Origin: Cutaneotrichosporon cavernicola
Taxonomy: Eukaryota; Basidiomycota; Tremellomycetes; Trichosporonales; Trichosporonaceae
Direction: 5' to 3'
DNA: 64,000 nucleotides
Assembly (NCBI RefSeq): GCF_030864355.1
Contig: NC_083395.1
Location: 3,100,001 to 3,164,000, forward strand
The stretch's first letter is position 1; every line of letters starts with the position of its first letter. The notes beneath the pieces are model-generated. The model was not told the DNA's origin. It made no database searches and saw only the letters and a program-made list of their open reading frames with translations. Position numbers and translations under genes: made by a program. This document shows positions 45,561-56,154 of this stretch, piece after piece.

Positions 45561-46086
45561 TCAACAACAACGTCCACCAGTATTCCTGTACTGTTCATAC
45601 TTCATAGAATGCATCGACGTAGTGGCGAGCGTCTGACACTGACGAGGGCTCTGTGGTACTGACACTGACGAGGGCTCAGTGGTATTGACAACTGACAGCA
45701 GTCTGGCCATCTGATATTCCAAAGCCCCTTGAGCGGCGCGCTCTCACGTCGCTCGGTGGCTTGGGAAGACGTGAACGGACAAAGGCTCGCAGAGTTGAGC
45801 CAGGTAAGTGTACAATGGTCGGGTGGCGGTGGCGGCGTAACGCACCGGGCGGCGCCGGTAGACCTGTGCGACATGTGCTCATGTGCTCGTGTGATCTCCC
45901 GCTCCCCCGAAAGCACGTCGGAGCAGGACCGAAAGTGCTCGCTGCTGCCAAACCCCAGCTCGTCGCGCACCCACCTAAGCGAGGTGTCCCCTCTCCTCGG
46001 GCCTCCCTGCCGGACTGCTCCACCCCAGCCAATACATATACCCCCCTCCCACACTCCCACCCAGCCTCTCAAACGCAACCAACACC
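45561..46086. other. Intergenic region with a 26-bp direct repeat
   Basis: No supported gene. A 26-bp unit beginning CTGACACTGACGAGGGCTC is present twice at 45633-45684, with one mismatch. The segment before 46087 has a promoter-like CACCCAGCC/CAACC pyrimidine bias. Confidence 0.45.
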
Positions 46087-46520
46087 ATGCCGATCGAACG
46101 TATCTGCAACGGCGGACAGAAGGGCGAGAATGCTGGTGGTGAGTCGGTGCTTGTCTTCTTGACCTCTCTCTGAACCATCGGTTGCGCAGTCCTCCTGGCC
46201 GTTACGCTTGCAACTCGATGGATGATCTGTCTATACATCGATATATGTGTCGCGGTCCTCTCCACACTTTCACCTCACCCTCTCAACCTCGACGCCTTGC
46301 CTGCAACCCTCTCAACCTTCACACCTCTCCCAAAACCTCACACCTCGCAGCCCCAACAAAACCCCGCAACCTGTGAAAGCTCACACCAGGACCCTGCTAC
46401 CCCGAACTCTGTGCCGACATGGTCCATTGGTCGTGCTGGTTCTGCCGTGCCGACCTGACAATCTACGTCCAGCCCAATGATGATGATGAAGAGCACCGGA
46501 AGCGCTCACGTCGGCATTAG
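46087..46520 (+). CDS. Possible small Cys-rich protein (60 aa)
   Basis: Exons 46087-46138 and 46390-46520, joined across a 251-nt intron (GTGAGT donor; CACACCAG acceptor), give 60 aa: RICNGGQKGENAG, then GPCYPELCADMVHWSCWFC and an acidic-basic tail (NDDDEEHRKRSRRH). Five Cys and one His could bind zinc. The intron is long for this genome, and an alternative middle exon starting near 46191 would read a different frame, so the model is uncertain. No family is recognised. Confidence 0.4.
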
Positions 46521-47601
46521 ATGTCAGACCAGGTAGAACGGGAACAAGTGAATGATGGAATCTGTCAATGGACATTGAAATTGGAGACCCGAGTTCTGCC
46601 CTGTATTTCTCCGCGGTTCCTTGAAACTTGGGCCCTCGATCCTTGACGGCGTTCAGAATAGCTGGATACCCCGACCAATCTGCTTCGGGGACGCCAAGCG
46701 CTAAACTGGAGCTGCCAGAGGATGACTTGTACCTCGGAAGAGTAAGTGATCAAGTGAGAGGACGCCGCCGAGGGACGAGGGACGATGGCGTTCCTGAGTG
46801 AGCAACCCGAGTCTACGAGTCTCAAGGATACCAGGAAGATCAGACAGGGCCCGCCGAGGTTGCTGCGGAATGCAGGGCTCAGCGGAGTCCGCTCGACGGT
46901 ACACTGTTACACTGTTACGCGCGCGCTCTCTTTCGGACTGTAGTCTGCACGGTCAGCGGGCAGGGCCATAACCCTGGACCCGTTGACTGCGGTTTATAGC
47001 GTTCCCTGCCAAGAATTCACAAGTTCCATTTTCAATATTTTCGTCGCGTTTCATCTTGCATCTTGTTGATTCAACGTCCTTCCGTTCGTACTCAGTACCA
47101 AGTCCTCCCTGGACGCCTTCACAGTGTGCGCAGCCTGCACACTGCAGTCTGAATAGGACCTCTGCTCTTGCTACTGCGAGATGCACTGCCGCTTGCCCTT
47201 GGTCCAACTAATCCCTGTCCCAGCCGGTCGGAAGCCTGCATCCGTGAATCCCGTACCACCAGAGCGCGCGTGGTTTTTGTGTCGACGCGCTCGTGGCGTC
47301 CAGCGGTGCCTGTCAAGCAGTCAGGGATTTATTACACCGGGCAGGTTTTGATGATATCCCAACGACCCAATGTCCTAATGTCCTCACCCTCTCACCCTGA
47401 GGAGCTACGGCTCGCCCGGTGCATTCGCCGCAGTTGGGATTCAGATTCAGGTATCTAGTAGCTGACAGTTAGCAAGTCTGATTGTCAAGTTGAAAGGCCA
47501 ATCTGCCCCGCAGCACTGGGGCACTCGGACCACTCTCAATCAGAGCCCTCACTTGACACTCACTCATTTCACTCAATGTTCATCTTGTACACAAACTTAT
47601 C
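46521..47601. other. Intergenic region, 1.1 kb, no gene seen
   Basis: Upstream of the glycosyltransferase gene. GC is lower than in coding parts and no frame shows the C-biased third position. It may contain leader sequence. Confidence 0.45.
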
Positions 47602-49702
47602 ATGTACGACTCGAGCTGGTTCTCGCTCAAGACTCCACCCACCATCGACGACGACACCCTCATCCTTCCCTCGGCCCTCTCCCGCTCCATAACCACCAGG
47701 ACCTCCATGACCCCCATGACCTCCATGGCCACCCACCGCCCCTCCACATCCTCCTCGAACCGGCGGAGAAGTCGTTCTCCAGCCCTCTCCCGACTACGGA
47801 GACGCGGTGTCCTCATCGCCCTCGTCATCGCGCTTCCAATCCTAGCCTTCCTGATTATGGAAGAGCGGCATTCCCAGCGCGTCGCACTTGCCAGCTGGGC
47901 CGCCGAGTTGGCAGCACGCGAGAACGCAGCGTATCCCGACCCACAAGGTCGTGTTGATCTGGCTGCGTGGCGAAACCGCATCGCCAGTCGCCAGAACCTC
48001 GAGCTGGAAAGGAGGGTGGTCGGTGATGAGCAAGAAGAGTGGCCTGCGTGGTGGGGGAATGCGGACGAGGTGGGACCTAGCCCGTTCGACCACGTCCCAT
48101 CCCCGCTGGACGGGAAGCGGCGCGTTCTCTTCCTAACGGCCTACGACGACTATCTTCAACGAATGAATACTCACACATACGAAATTGTTGACGGTGGGTT
48201 GATAAAGGCCCTGAACTCAGGGCCATCAATTAATTGAATGGTGCACTGATACCCCAGCGGCACTACGCCACCCAAATGTTATTGTCGATGTATGGGGACC
48301 AGGATGGGCCGGATACGACTGGGACGTACCTCTCAGCGTCAACGTTAAGCGACGTGCCAACCGCATTGCACAGCTCGAGGCAAGTCGGACAGAGCATACG
48401 GCTGCTGCGGCAAGGGCACGCCAAGCCGCGGCCCGGGAGCGATGGGCGTCCGAGCGCAACGACTGGTTCAGGAAGTCTGCACACCCCCAACCGCAAGCTA
48501 CCGACGTGTCGAACGAGGAGTCCGACTTTGAGCCGTGGAATACCCCCGAGTGGATTGAGCGCGTCGACGAGTGTAATGACGCGGTGCGGTATGACATTGT
48601 GTGGACGATCTCGTGCGTGCCTTGACAAATGAAATCGGCTGATACCAGGGATATCTACAAGGCGAATGATATGCCGCACGTCGACGCGCTAGACTGCGGC
48701 GCACTGCTTGTTCAGCAGCTTGGGGATTGTCACGAACACCGATGCCTCAAGGAATGGTATCCCCAGGCCAACAATATCACCGTTACAAAGTACGGTTTCG
48801 AGTTGCCTGAACTGTTCAACCTCGCCAACGTACGCAAGGTTTACCCCTCCTTCGAAATGGGATTGTTCGGCCACTCGCCAGATACCGCCAACGAATGGGA
48901 TTTCTACCCTCTCCCCTGGTCCGAGCGAACTGCACAAGCTGTAATCTTCGGCTTTGACGGTGGGTTCTATCCCGTCCGAACGACGGTTACGAATCACCTC
49001 CGGAGGTTGGAGCAAGACTCTTCGCTTCCCGCCTCACCAATCTCACGTCATCCCCACCCGGGCTATGACATAAACTCGGCAGACGAATATAAGCAGACCC
49101 CGCTCGAGACGTATGAGATCGGTCATCCGTCATATCAGAGGCATCGGGAGCTGAGGCACGACTTTGCCCGCGGAATGCGGACCGCCCAGATCTGCGTCTT
49201 TGATTCCAGCCTCGAACGCAAGCTAATTCGCAAGTACGCCCAGGCGCTGCTTAGCGGGTGTGTCATTGCGTCGGATCTGCCGACAGAGCACGAGGAGGCA
49301 ATGATGGGCCTGGTTATCCGCTTGGAACCAACATGGGATATTGAGCGGATCGAAGCCGAGATTAACAAGTATCTGGCACAACCCGAGGTGCTTCACCAGA
49401 TGGCACTTGATGGCTTCGCATACGCCCGAAGGCACCTCACCACCACGGCCAAGATCTCGGATATGCTCCGGCTTGTGGAAGCACATCGCTCTGGCGTGCG
49501 GGGATATGACCGTGAGTTTGGGGTTGACTGTTCCGACATGTTCTGGCATGTTCTGACATCCAGACGCGCACAGCTTCTCCTCCCGATGTCGGTCCTACTC
49601 TGGCCATGCGCCGCCTCCGTGAGTTTCAAGTTGGGACGTGCTAACCCAAAGACCGTGGTGTGACAACCAGGAAGGCCACCGCGGACTCGAGGACAGACTT
49701 GA
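47602..49702 (+). CDS. Type II membrane glycosyltransferase (GT1/CgeB-like C-terminal domain)
   Basis: Probably a Golgi glycosyltransferase. Exons 47602-48193, 48258-48612 and from 48649 give a first cytosolic segment rich in Ser/Arg, a single anchor (GVLIALVIALPILAFLIM, near residue 75), a stem, then the catalytic part. Recognisable pieces are KRRVLFLTAYDDYLQRMNTH, NVIVDVWGPGWAGYDWD and, in the nucleotide-sugar half, ERKLIRKYAQALLSGCVIAS, SDLPTEHEEAMMGLVIRLE and ALDGFAYARRHLTT. These resemble the Glyco_trans_1_2 domain of CgeB-like proteins. The 3' end is uncertain: the last certain coding base is near 49510. The intron there may run to 49577 (acceptor CACAG), followed by a short last exon; the stop at 49702 is my best guess. 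Donor sugar and target are unknown. Confidence 0.65.
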
Positions 49703-50236
49703 TCCGTTGTAATGTTGTAATGTACCAGTGTCGTGCTATCTGCAGCTGGTGTGCAGAGCGCATACTGCGGCTTGGACCACAGCACCGCTCAAGGAGTAGT
49801 CATCTTTCATCTCCTTGTCTATCATTGTCCAATTCCATTTCTCAAGCCAAAACACTTGCCGCCAGAGCCCAAGACCGTTAGCTAGAGCGGGAGTCGCACA
49901 GACCATCGCCTTGCCGTCCCTCCCCTCCACCCACTCCACTCGTGTTCAGTCCAGTGTCAGCCCAATTCCTATGGCAGACGCCGCGTTCAAGTACCACTCT
50001 GCCTGTACTATCTACCTGTTGTTCGACTTGCAACGGCCTCAGATCGTGAGCACTGACGCTACATCAGGGCGAGGTAGCTCATGTCGCCCGTGAACAGGGC
50101 TCCAAGCACCGCCTACACTCACACTTTCGGCCGCACTTTACCAGCTCTGCACACATCTCTCATCGTCGCCTCCTCCACCTATCAACCTGTACCCAAAACC
50201 ACCCACATACATTCCTACATACAAGATTAGCTAGGC
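49703..50236. other. Intergenic region between convergent genes
   Basis: 534 bp between the glycosyltransferase and PEX5 3' ends. A short frame from 49972 (starts MADAAFKYHSA) is not supported as a gene. Nothing else seen. Confidence 0.45.
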
Positions 50237-52700
50237 CTAAAGCTCGAGCGGGAAGCCGCTCAGGTCGTGTTGGTTGGCAAGGGCGACGAGGTCGGGTCTC
50301 TGGAGGTGGAGGCACGCCATGCGGAGCGTGGTCCACAGCGCCTCAGACGTCACGCCCTTGGTGTAGTCGCCGGTCGAGTCGGCTCCGTATCCCTCAGTCA
50401 CGTCTGAGTGCTGCAGGCGAATCGCGTCGACGATGCACTGCGCCGCGAGACGGTACTGCGCGAGGTTGATGTACGAGATGCCGAGGTTGAATTGCGCCCG
50501 CACAAAGTTGGGGTGGAGGCCCAGGGCGCGGTGGTAGAACTTGATGGCTTCGTGGGAGCGGCCCGAGTTGGCCAGCGTCGCACCGAGGCGGTTGTGCAGC
50601 ACCCAGTCATCTGGGCGGGCCTCCAGTGCGGCCGTGAAGCAGTCCTCAGCCTTGGCGTAGTCCTCGCTCGCGTTGAACAGGACACCCAGGGCAACCTGGA
50701 CATCGACGTCGAGGTCGTCGGGACGCTGACGCGCAATGTCGATGAGGCGGTTGACGATGCGCGTCGCGCGCTGGTCGCGGCTCTCACCCATCGTCTCTGT
50801 CGCACCACCTGGTTGCGTGAGGTTGAGCCAGTGCTCGAGCGCGTCGTGCGCACGGTCGTCCTTGCCCTCGTTGGTGTACGAAACCGCGAGCGCGAGCCAC
50901 GCAGCGCGCGTTTCCGGCTGCAGCTCGACGGCGCGGTGCAGCGCGCGAATGGCCGCGTCCTCTCTTTCGTTCTCCTGCTGCTTCAGACCGAGAGCGAGCC
51001 ACGCCGATGCATCGCGTGGTTCCTGCTGCACGGCAGCCTCTAGCTCGAGCACACCCTGGGCGTTAGCAAGGTTTTGGGGAAGAGCCGGTCAGGGATCTCG
51101 GAATGTTCGGCCCACGCGGGTGGCCGATAGCCGCTACCGCCGAGATGTGCGGAGGTGGCCGCGACGACGTTGCCAACCTGCGGGTAGACTCGCACTCACC
51201 ATTGTAGTTGGAGACAGCTCGCGCACGATCGGTGCGCCCATCGCGTATGGGTTGGCCTGGTGGAAGAGGTACGGCTGCGGCGCCGTGTCCTGGTCGTACC
51301 ATGATGCGGTGAGTTCGTCCCAGCCCTCGCGGTCCGACGTCGTTTGCCCCGTCTGCTCAGCGATTTGCGGCATCCGTCCGTTGTACTGCATGAACGCCTC
51401 GTCGTTAAAGTCGTCGGTTAAGTCCTCCTCCCATGACGTCGAGGCGCCAGGCACGGCCGTGGCTGTCATGTTTTGCGCCTCCTCCAGAGTGGATGGTACA
51501 GCGCTCACGAAAGTGGGTTCGTCAAAGTGCACACTCTTGCGTCGTCGCAGGCCCGTCACGTCGTCGTTCATGGTGAGAGCCGTCTGGAAGTCAGCGAAGG
51601 GCCTTGCAGTCTCCCTCGCGCTAGAATGCACCTGGAATTCGCCGGTCGCCGTTGCAGCTTGCTGCATCGTCTGTGGCGCCGAGCCACTGTCAAGGAATGC
51701 GCTCGCCCAGTCGCCGCCGCCATTTGAGTCGACAAACTTGGCACCCTCGCCCACCTCCGTGCCCTCCTTGGCAGCGCTCGAGCCCTCCTGCACCACCACC
51801 GACCCGTCGCCAAGCCCACGGAGCAGTCGTACGAACTGGCTCTCAGCGAGCTTCTGATTCTGGCCGAGCTCCTCCTTGTCGAGCTGGTCAACGAGGGCCT
51901 GTGCTGTGCGCGCAAGCTCATCATGTGGCCGCTCGCCCTGTCGTGGCTGTTCCTGCTGCTGAGCTGGTTCCTGGGGCACCTGCGTGGGTGGAAGGGGCAC
52001 GGCTTTCTGGGGCGCTGGATGCATGAGCGTTGGCGGCTGCTGGTACACTGGCTGCGGCTGGTACATCGGCATCTGAGGCATCATAGGCATCCCCATATTC
52101 CCCATGTACCGGGGTTCGGCAAACGCCGGGCCGCGCTGCCAGGGCGCCGCTTGCGGTTGCTGCTGCTGTGCCGGAGACGCGGACTGTTGGCGCCCAAACT
52201 CGTTGCCCCATAGGCCGTCCACAGCGCGTGACTTGCCCTTGGAGTCGAAGCCTTCTGCCCAGCGCGCAGGCGCCTGTGCCTGTGCTGGTTGCATCTGCAT
52301 GGTTGGACCTGTATGCACAGGCCCTGCCTGGGCAGGCAGGTGCGAGCGAAGTTGGGAGAGGTCGAAAGAGGGCTGCGCTTGCGCAGCTGGTCCTGCTGGT
52401 GCACCCGGGCGCGTGCGGAACTGTGGTGTGAGCATGTGGTCCGCTCGTCCGACCACACCGGAGCTAGGTGGGTGGGGGTCGATGGCGTGCGATGCATTTC
52501 GAACTTACTGCACTGGGGCCGGCGCTGGGTCCAGCTTGATGTTGAGCAGCATAGCGGTCCTATGTGGGTTAGCAGTGGTTCGAGCGATCAGAAGCGGGAC
52601 GTACACGTTGGAGGCCGTAGTCGCGGTCGACACGTGATGACACATCCTTGAGGGCGCTCGTGGGACCGCACTCCACCCCGCCGGCGATGAAGTTGGACAT
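50237..52700 (-). CDS. PEX5: Peroxisomal targeting signal 1 receptor Pex5
   Basis: Pex5 binds C-terminal SKL-type signals in the cytosol and delivers cargo to the peroxisome. Exons: 52700-52605, 52559-52509, 52420-51200, 51055-50237, giving 728 aa. The N-terminus MSNFIAGGVECGPTSALKD holds the conserved Cys near residue 11 that is monoubiquitinated for recycling. WAEGF and WDELTASWY resemble the Pex13/Pex14-binding WxxxF/Y pentapeptides, and WASAF is another. The C-terminal 270 residues are TPR repeats (ASAWLALGLKQQENEREDAA, AWLALAVSYTNEG, DVQVALGVLFNASEDYAKAE, DWVLHNRLGATLANSGRSHE, ALGLHPNFVRAQFNLGISYI) ending in the usual basidiomycete style. The third intron, 144 nt, sits just before the TPR domain. 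Confidence 0.95.
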
Positions 52701-53225
52701 GGTGTGGTGATTGTTGAAAAGAGCAAGGGAAGAGAGGTGTTCCTGTGTGCGCAGTGCGTGTGCTTGCGCGCTTTTGAGAAGGAAAGAGAAGGGGGAGAGA
52801 TGAATAGTGTGAAGAAGAAGATGAACCAAGTTGAAGAAGGGCCGTTGACGATGGGAGTGCGGAGGGGAGATGGCCGTGTTGCATTTCGTTGCCACTCTTT
52901 ACCGGTCCATGTGGGCAAATCTCACAGCCGCCGGGTCACGACAAACGCAGGGCTACAAGCAGGGCCAAAAGCATGGCGGCCTCTTGAAACTGATGCTAAT
53001 GGATCATTACGCAATCGTAATGGAACAATCCTAACCTTATTCCATCCACCGTCATTGAAATGGGCTAAATGAAACACGTGGTTTCTTTTAGTTTACATTG
53101 CTAATACCATTCTTATCTGTACATTTGGATGATGACAGAGGGAGACGGCTGAACCTCGGCGGCCGCAACAGTCATGTCCATGTCGCCGCCTGACCTTCCT
53201 CCACAAACACCATCCACCATCCATC
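52701..53225. promoter_or_regulatory. Divergent promoter region of PEX5 and TLG2
   Basis: 525 bp with no gene. A CACGTG core occurs at about 53077. Sequence next to PEX5 is purine rich on the plus strand. Confidence 0.45.
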
Positions 53226-54623
53226 ATGAACCCTTACGCGCCGCATGCGTCCTCGTCAAAGACATCAGACGCTCCCATCACCCGCTCTCGCACACTCTTC
53301 TACCTCTCCGTTCGCGACAGCAGTAGCTTTGGATCATCGCGGGCGCCGCGCCTCGCAGCTGCACAATATGGCGACACGATCGACGTGGAGGATGATGAGC
53401 GGGGAGGCCTCCTCGGATCACAAGCGATAGACATGAAGGGACTACCTCCGAAGTGGTGAGTGCAGCTCGGGGCGGTCGGTGGTGTACCAGCCCCGAACAA
53501 CGTGGCGCGGAATGCTCACAGCAGGGTCGATAAGAGCGACGAGGTCGAGGACATCCTTGAGCGCATCAAGATCAAATGTGCGGCACTTGTGTGGGCGAGC
53601 TGACACCAGCCGCGGCGCTCGACAAGTTGCACGCTAAGCATGTTCTGCCAGCGTTCACGGACCGAAGCGCGGAGGAGCGCGAGATCGAGCGGCAGACGAG
53701 CGACATCACGCGGGTTCGTTAGCTGCTGGAATTGCAGGTTGAGTGAGCTGACGGCAGGACTTTCGCCGTGCGTCCAACCTCGTCACATCAATCGCAACGG
53801 GCAAGGGCGCGACGCGGGCCGAAAAGCTCACGGCCAAGAATGTGCAGCGTGGGCTGGCACAGAAGATCCAGGAGTCGAGCGGGCATTTCCGTGTCAAGCA
53901 GCGCGTGTACATGCAGAGTGGGTCAGACAGGGGAGAGGCATGCAGCTATGATTGCGATGGATTCAGCTGACGACAGAACTGCAAGGACACTCGATCAAGA
54001 ACAAGGACTTGCTCGCTGCGAGCGGCGCGATCACGCTGCGCGGCACAGACTCGTACGACGCGCTGGCCGAAGACGAGGAGGTTGTGAGTGTAGTTGTGGC
54101 CTCTGCAGTAGTGGCGAGATCAACGCAGCACCAGGACAGCTGTTCATTGACCCAGAGCTGACCCCAGTCACGTACACAGCTGCAGTCGCACGTCCAATCT
54201 GGAGTCGCTCTTGACATCGAACAGCGCACGCACGAGATCACGCAGATTGCATCGAGCATCAGCGAGCTCGCCGACCTGTTCCGCGACCTTGGAAATCTCG
54301 TCGTCGAGCAAGGCACCGTCCTTGACTCGGTCGAGTACAATGTCCAGCAAACGGCAAAGCAGATGGACGACGCGGTGCAGGAGCTGCAAATTGCGCGGCA
54401 GTACCAGAGCAACACGGGCAAGCGGAAGTGTATCCTCTTGCTCATCCTGCTGATCATCGGCATGATCATCATCCTGATATACAAGCCGCGCCGGGGCTCG
54501 TCCCCACCACCGCAATCCGGGCAATCCGGGGTCGTGGGTGCACCGCCTCTTCCACCACCGACCGAGAGTTTGAACGGTTTGAACGGCTGGGAACGACCAC
54601 ACATGTATCCCACGGCGTTCTAG
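53226..54623 (+). CDS. TLG2: t-SNARE Tlg2 / syntaxin-16 type (Qa-SNARE)
   Basis: Tlg2 mediates fusion of endosome-derived vesicles with the trans-Golgi network. Exons: 53226-53455, 53525-53577, 53610-53713, 53758-53917, 53977-54083, 54180-54623, giving 365 aa. The N-terminus carries the TRSRTLFYLSVRDSS segment, the Sly1/Vps45-type short peptide region (RTxLFxxxR). The Habc domain follows, with LHAKHVLPAFTDRSAEEREI. The SNARE motif runs at about residues 225-290 (DIEQRTHEITQIASSISELA, then LVVEQGTVLDSVEYNVQQT, including the zero-layer Gln). One transmembrane helix (CILLLILLIIGMIIILIY) sits near residues 302-319, and an unusually long Pro-rich tail of about 45 residues follows it, which is odd for a tail-anchored SNARE. 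Confidence 0.92.
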
Positions 54624-54672
54624 ACACAACTGTAGCCATATACCCTGCATATACTATTCCATGCTAGCTATA

Positions 54673-55646
54673 TTATGAGAGCGGCTTACGGCGGAGGCGG
54701 ACGGTGGGTTTGGGCGTCGCAGTCGCAGTCGCAGTCGCAGTCGCAGTCGCAGTCGCAGTCGAAGTCGAAGTGGCTTCATCCAACTCGATGGCTTTGGGCT
54801 CGTCCTCTTCCTCGAGAGAGAGCTCCGTAGCGCTGCCAGGTATCCCCGCGCTCCCCTTATTCATCCTCACCCTGCGTAGGGCCGTATCCCTCCTATCCTT
54901 CTTCAAGCGGACCTTGAAGATCCAGAGCAAAGCGCTATCCGCAACCCCCACAACCACGCCAGCAAGAATGCCGAGCAAGATAGCGCTCTCTCGAGACCAG
55001 CCCACACTCCTCGCAGCATAGACGACCCCCCCACCCACCCCAAATACCGAGAAAAGCACATTGAGAACCGTAGCAATCTGCCGCGTCATCTGGCGATACT
55101 CGGATCCCAGCGAGGGTGGGGTAGGTGACATATAAACGGGAAGAAAGGGGTTGGCCTGGGTCAGTTCCACTACTAGGAGTATTGGACACGAACCTTCTCC
55201 TTGTCGGCCAGAGCCTTATCCGCCGCCAGTGCGAGATTCCGTTGCCGAGGCGCAAGGTAAACCTGTGTACCGGCTAGCAGGCCTATGTAACTATAATCTG
55301 CGGGGTCTGGGTTAGCTTTCCCTACAGTGGACATACCTAACCCCGCGGAGGTGAGCCTCTCGTGTTTGGAGGACGCCCATGCCGCCACACGGTCCAGGAT
55401 CTCGCCGTCGATCGTTGGGGGTTTCCGCGTCGGTGCGGGCTTGTCAACGCCGTCACCGCCTTTCTCATCGTCAGATGATTCGGGCTCAGGCTCAATGTCG
55501 CTCTCCATCTCCTCGACGTCGGCGGCTGCGATGGCGGCGCTCAGCTCATCCTGCAGATGCGGAGGGGCGATTTCGGCCGCCAAGAGCGCAGCAATGTTCG
55601 CTCGTAGGTGTAGCGGGAGGGTGAAGAGTGTCGGTGCAGTCGCCAT
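54673..55646 (-). CDS. VMA12: V-ATPase assembly factor Vma12 (Vph2/TMEM199-like)
   Basis: Vma12 is an ER membrane protein that helps build the Vo sector of the vacuolar proton pump. Exons 55646-55337, 55297-55194, 55155-54673 (introns 39 and 38 nt) give 298 aa. GLLAGTQVYLAPRQRN across the first join, and NPFLPVYMSPTPPSLGSEYR with QIATVLNVLFSVFGVGGGVV after the second, match the family. Two membrane helices are visible (NVLFSVFGVGGGVVYAA and AILLGILAGVVVGVADSALL). The C-terminus has a Thr-Ala dipeptide repeat from a hexanucleotide repeat, then RRKPLS. It is tail to tail with TLG2, with only 49 bp between stop codons, so the transcripts must overlap. Confidence 0.88.
54715..54767. repeat. GTCGCA hexanucleotide repeat in the VMA12 3' coding end
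   Basis: About six perfect units followed by two GTCGAA variants. It encodes alternating Thr/Ala and Thr/Ser in the cytosolic tail. Six-base units keep the reading frame when copy number changes. Confidence 0.9.
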
Positions 55647-56154
55647 GACGTGGTGAAGGCGATGCTAGCTAGCTGCGGTTCAATAAGTTGAATGTTCTGT
55701 GATAGTAGCTGGCTCAGTAGTGAGAGGATTAGGAAATCCTAGTCCCAGCTTGAATCCTAACCAACGCACGTGGAGGGTGACGCGTATTGTTTGTCATTTG
55801 CCACCCTGTGGACCACGAGGCTGCGGAATGTCCAGCCAGTAACCGGTGTCATTTGGCCCTTGTCTCTTGCTCATCCCTCTTCTTCCTCTTCCTCTTCTCT
55901 CTCATCCCTCTCGTCTCTCTCATCTCTTACACCGCCGACAGGCCCTATTCATCCTGAGCCGTTTCCTCACCAAGATCGGCCTTGGCAAGCGCGACGAGCG
56001 CGTGTCCAAGACCGACCCTCCCCAAGCCAGCCAACCACGCCCGCAGACGGCAGCTTCAGCTTCGGCTTCGAGGACGCACACTCCCACTCCCGCAGCCCCA
56101 ACTCCCCCAAAGTCCGACTTTGCCGCGTCAGCCTTTGCTGCCGCCTCTGCTGGG
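55647..56154. promoter_or_regulatory. Divergent promoter of VMA12 and the otubain-like gene, with possible missed exon
   Basis: The left part is the shared promoter. From 55942 (after a CCGACAG acceptor) to 56154 the sequence has coding character in the otubain frame. The first coding exon was not found. Confidence 0.4.

Noticed and set aside
45602..46162. Overlapping open frames on both strands
   Set aside because: Low codon bias, no splice logic, no family resemblance.
48194..48257. Hairpin GGCCCTGAACTCAGGGCC
   Set aside because: Lies in an intron of the glycosyltransferase gene and has only a 7-bp stem; no reason to think it functional.
49972..50093. Short frame starting MADAAFKYHSACTIYLL
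   Set aside because: About 40 codons, no acceptable splice continuation that gives a recognisable protein, and no motif.
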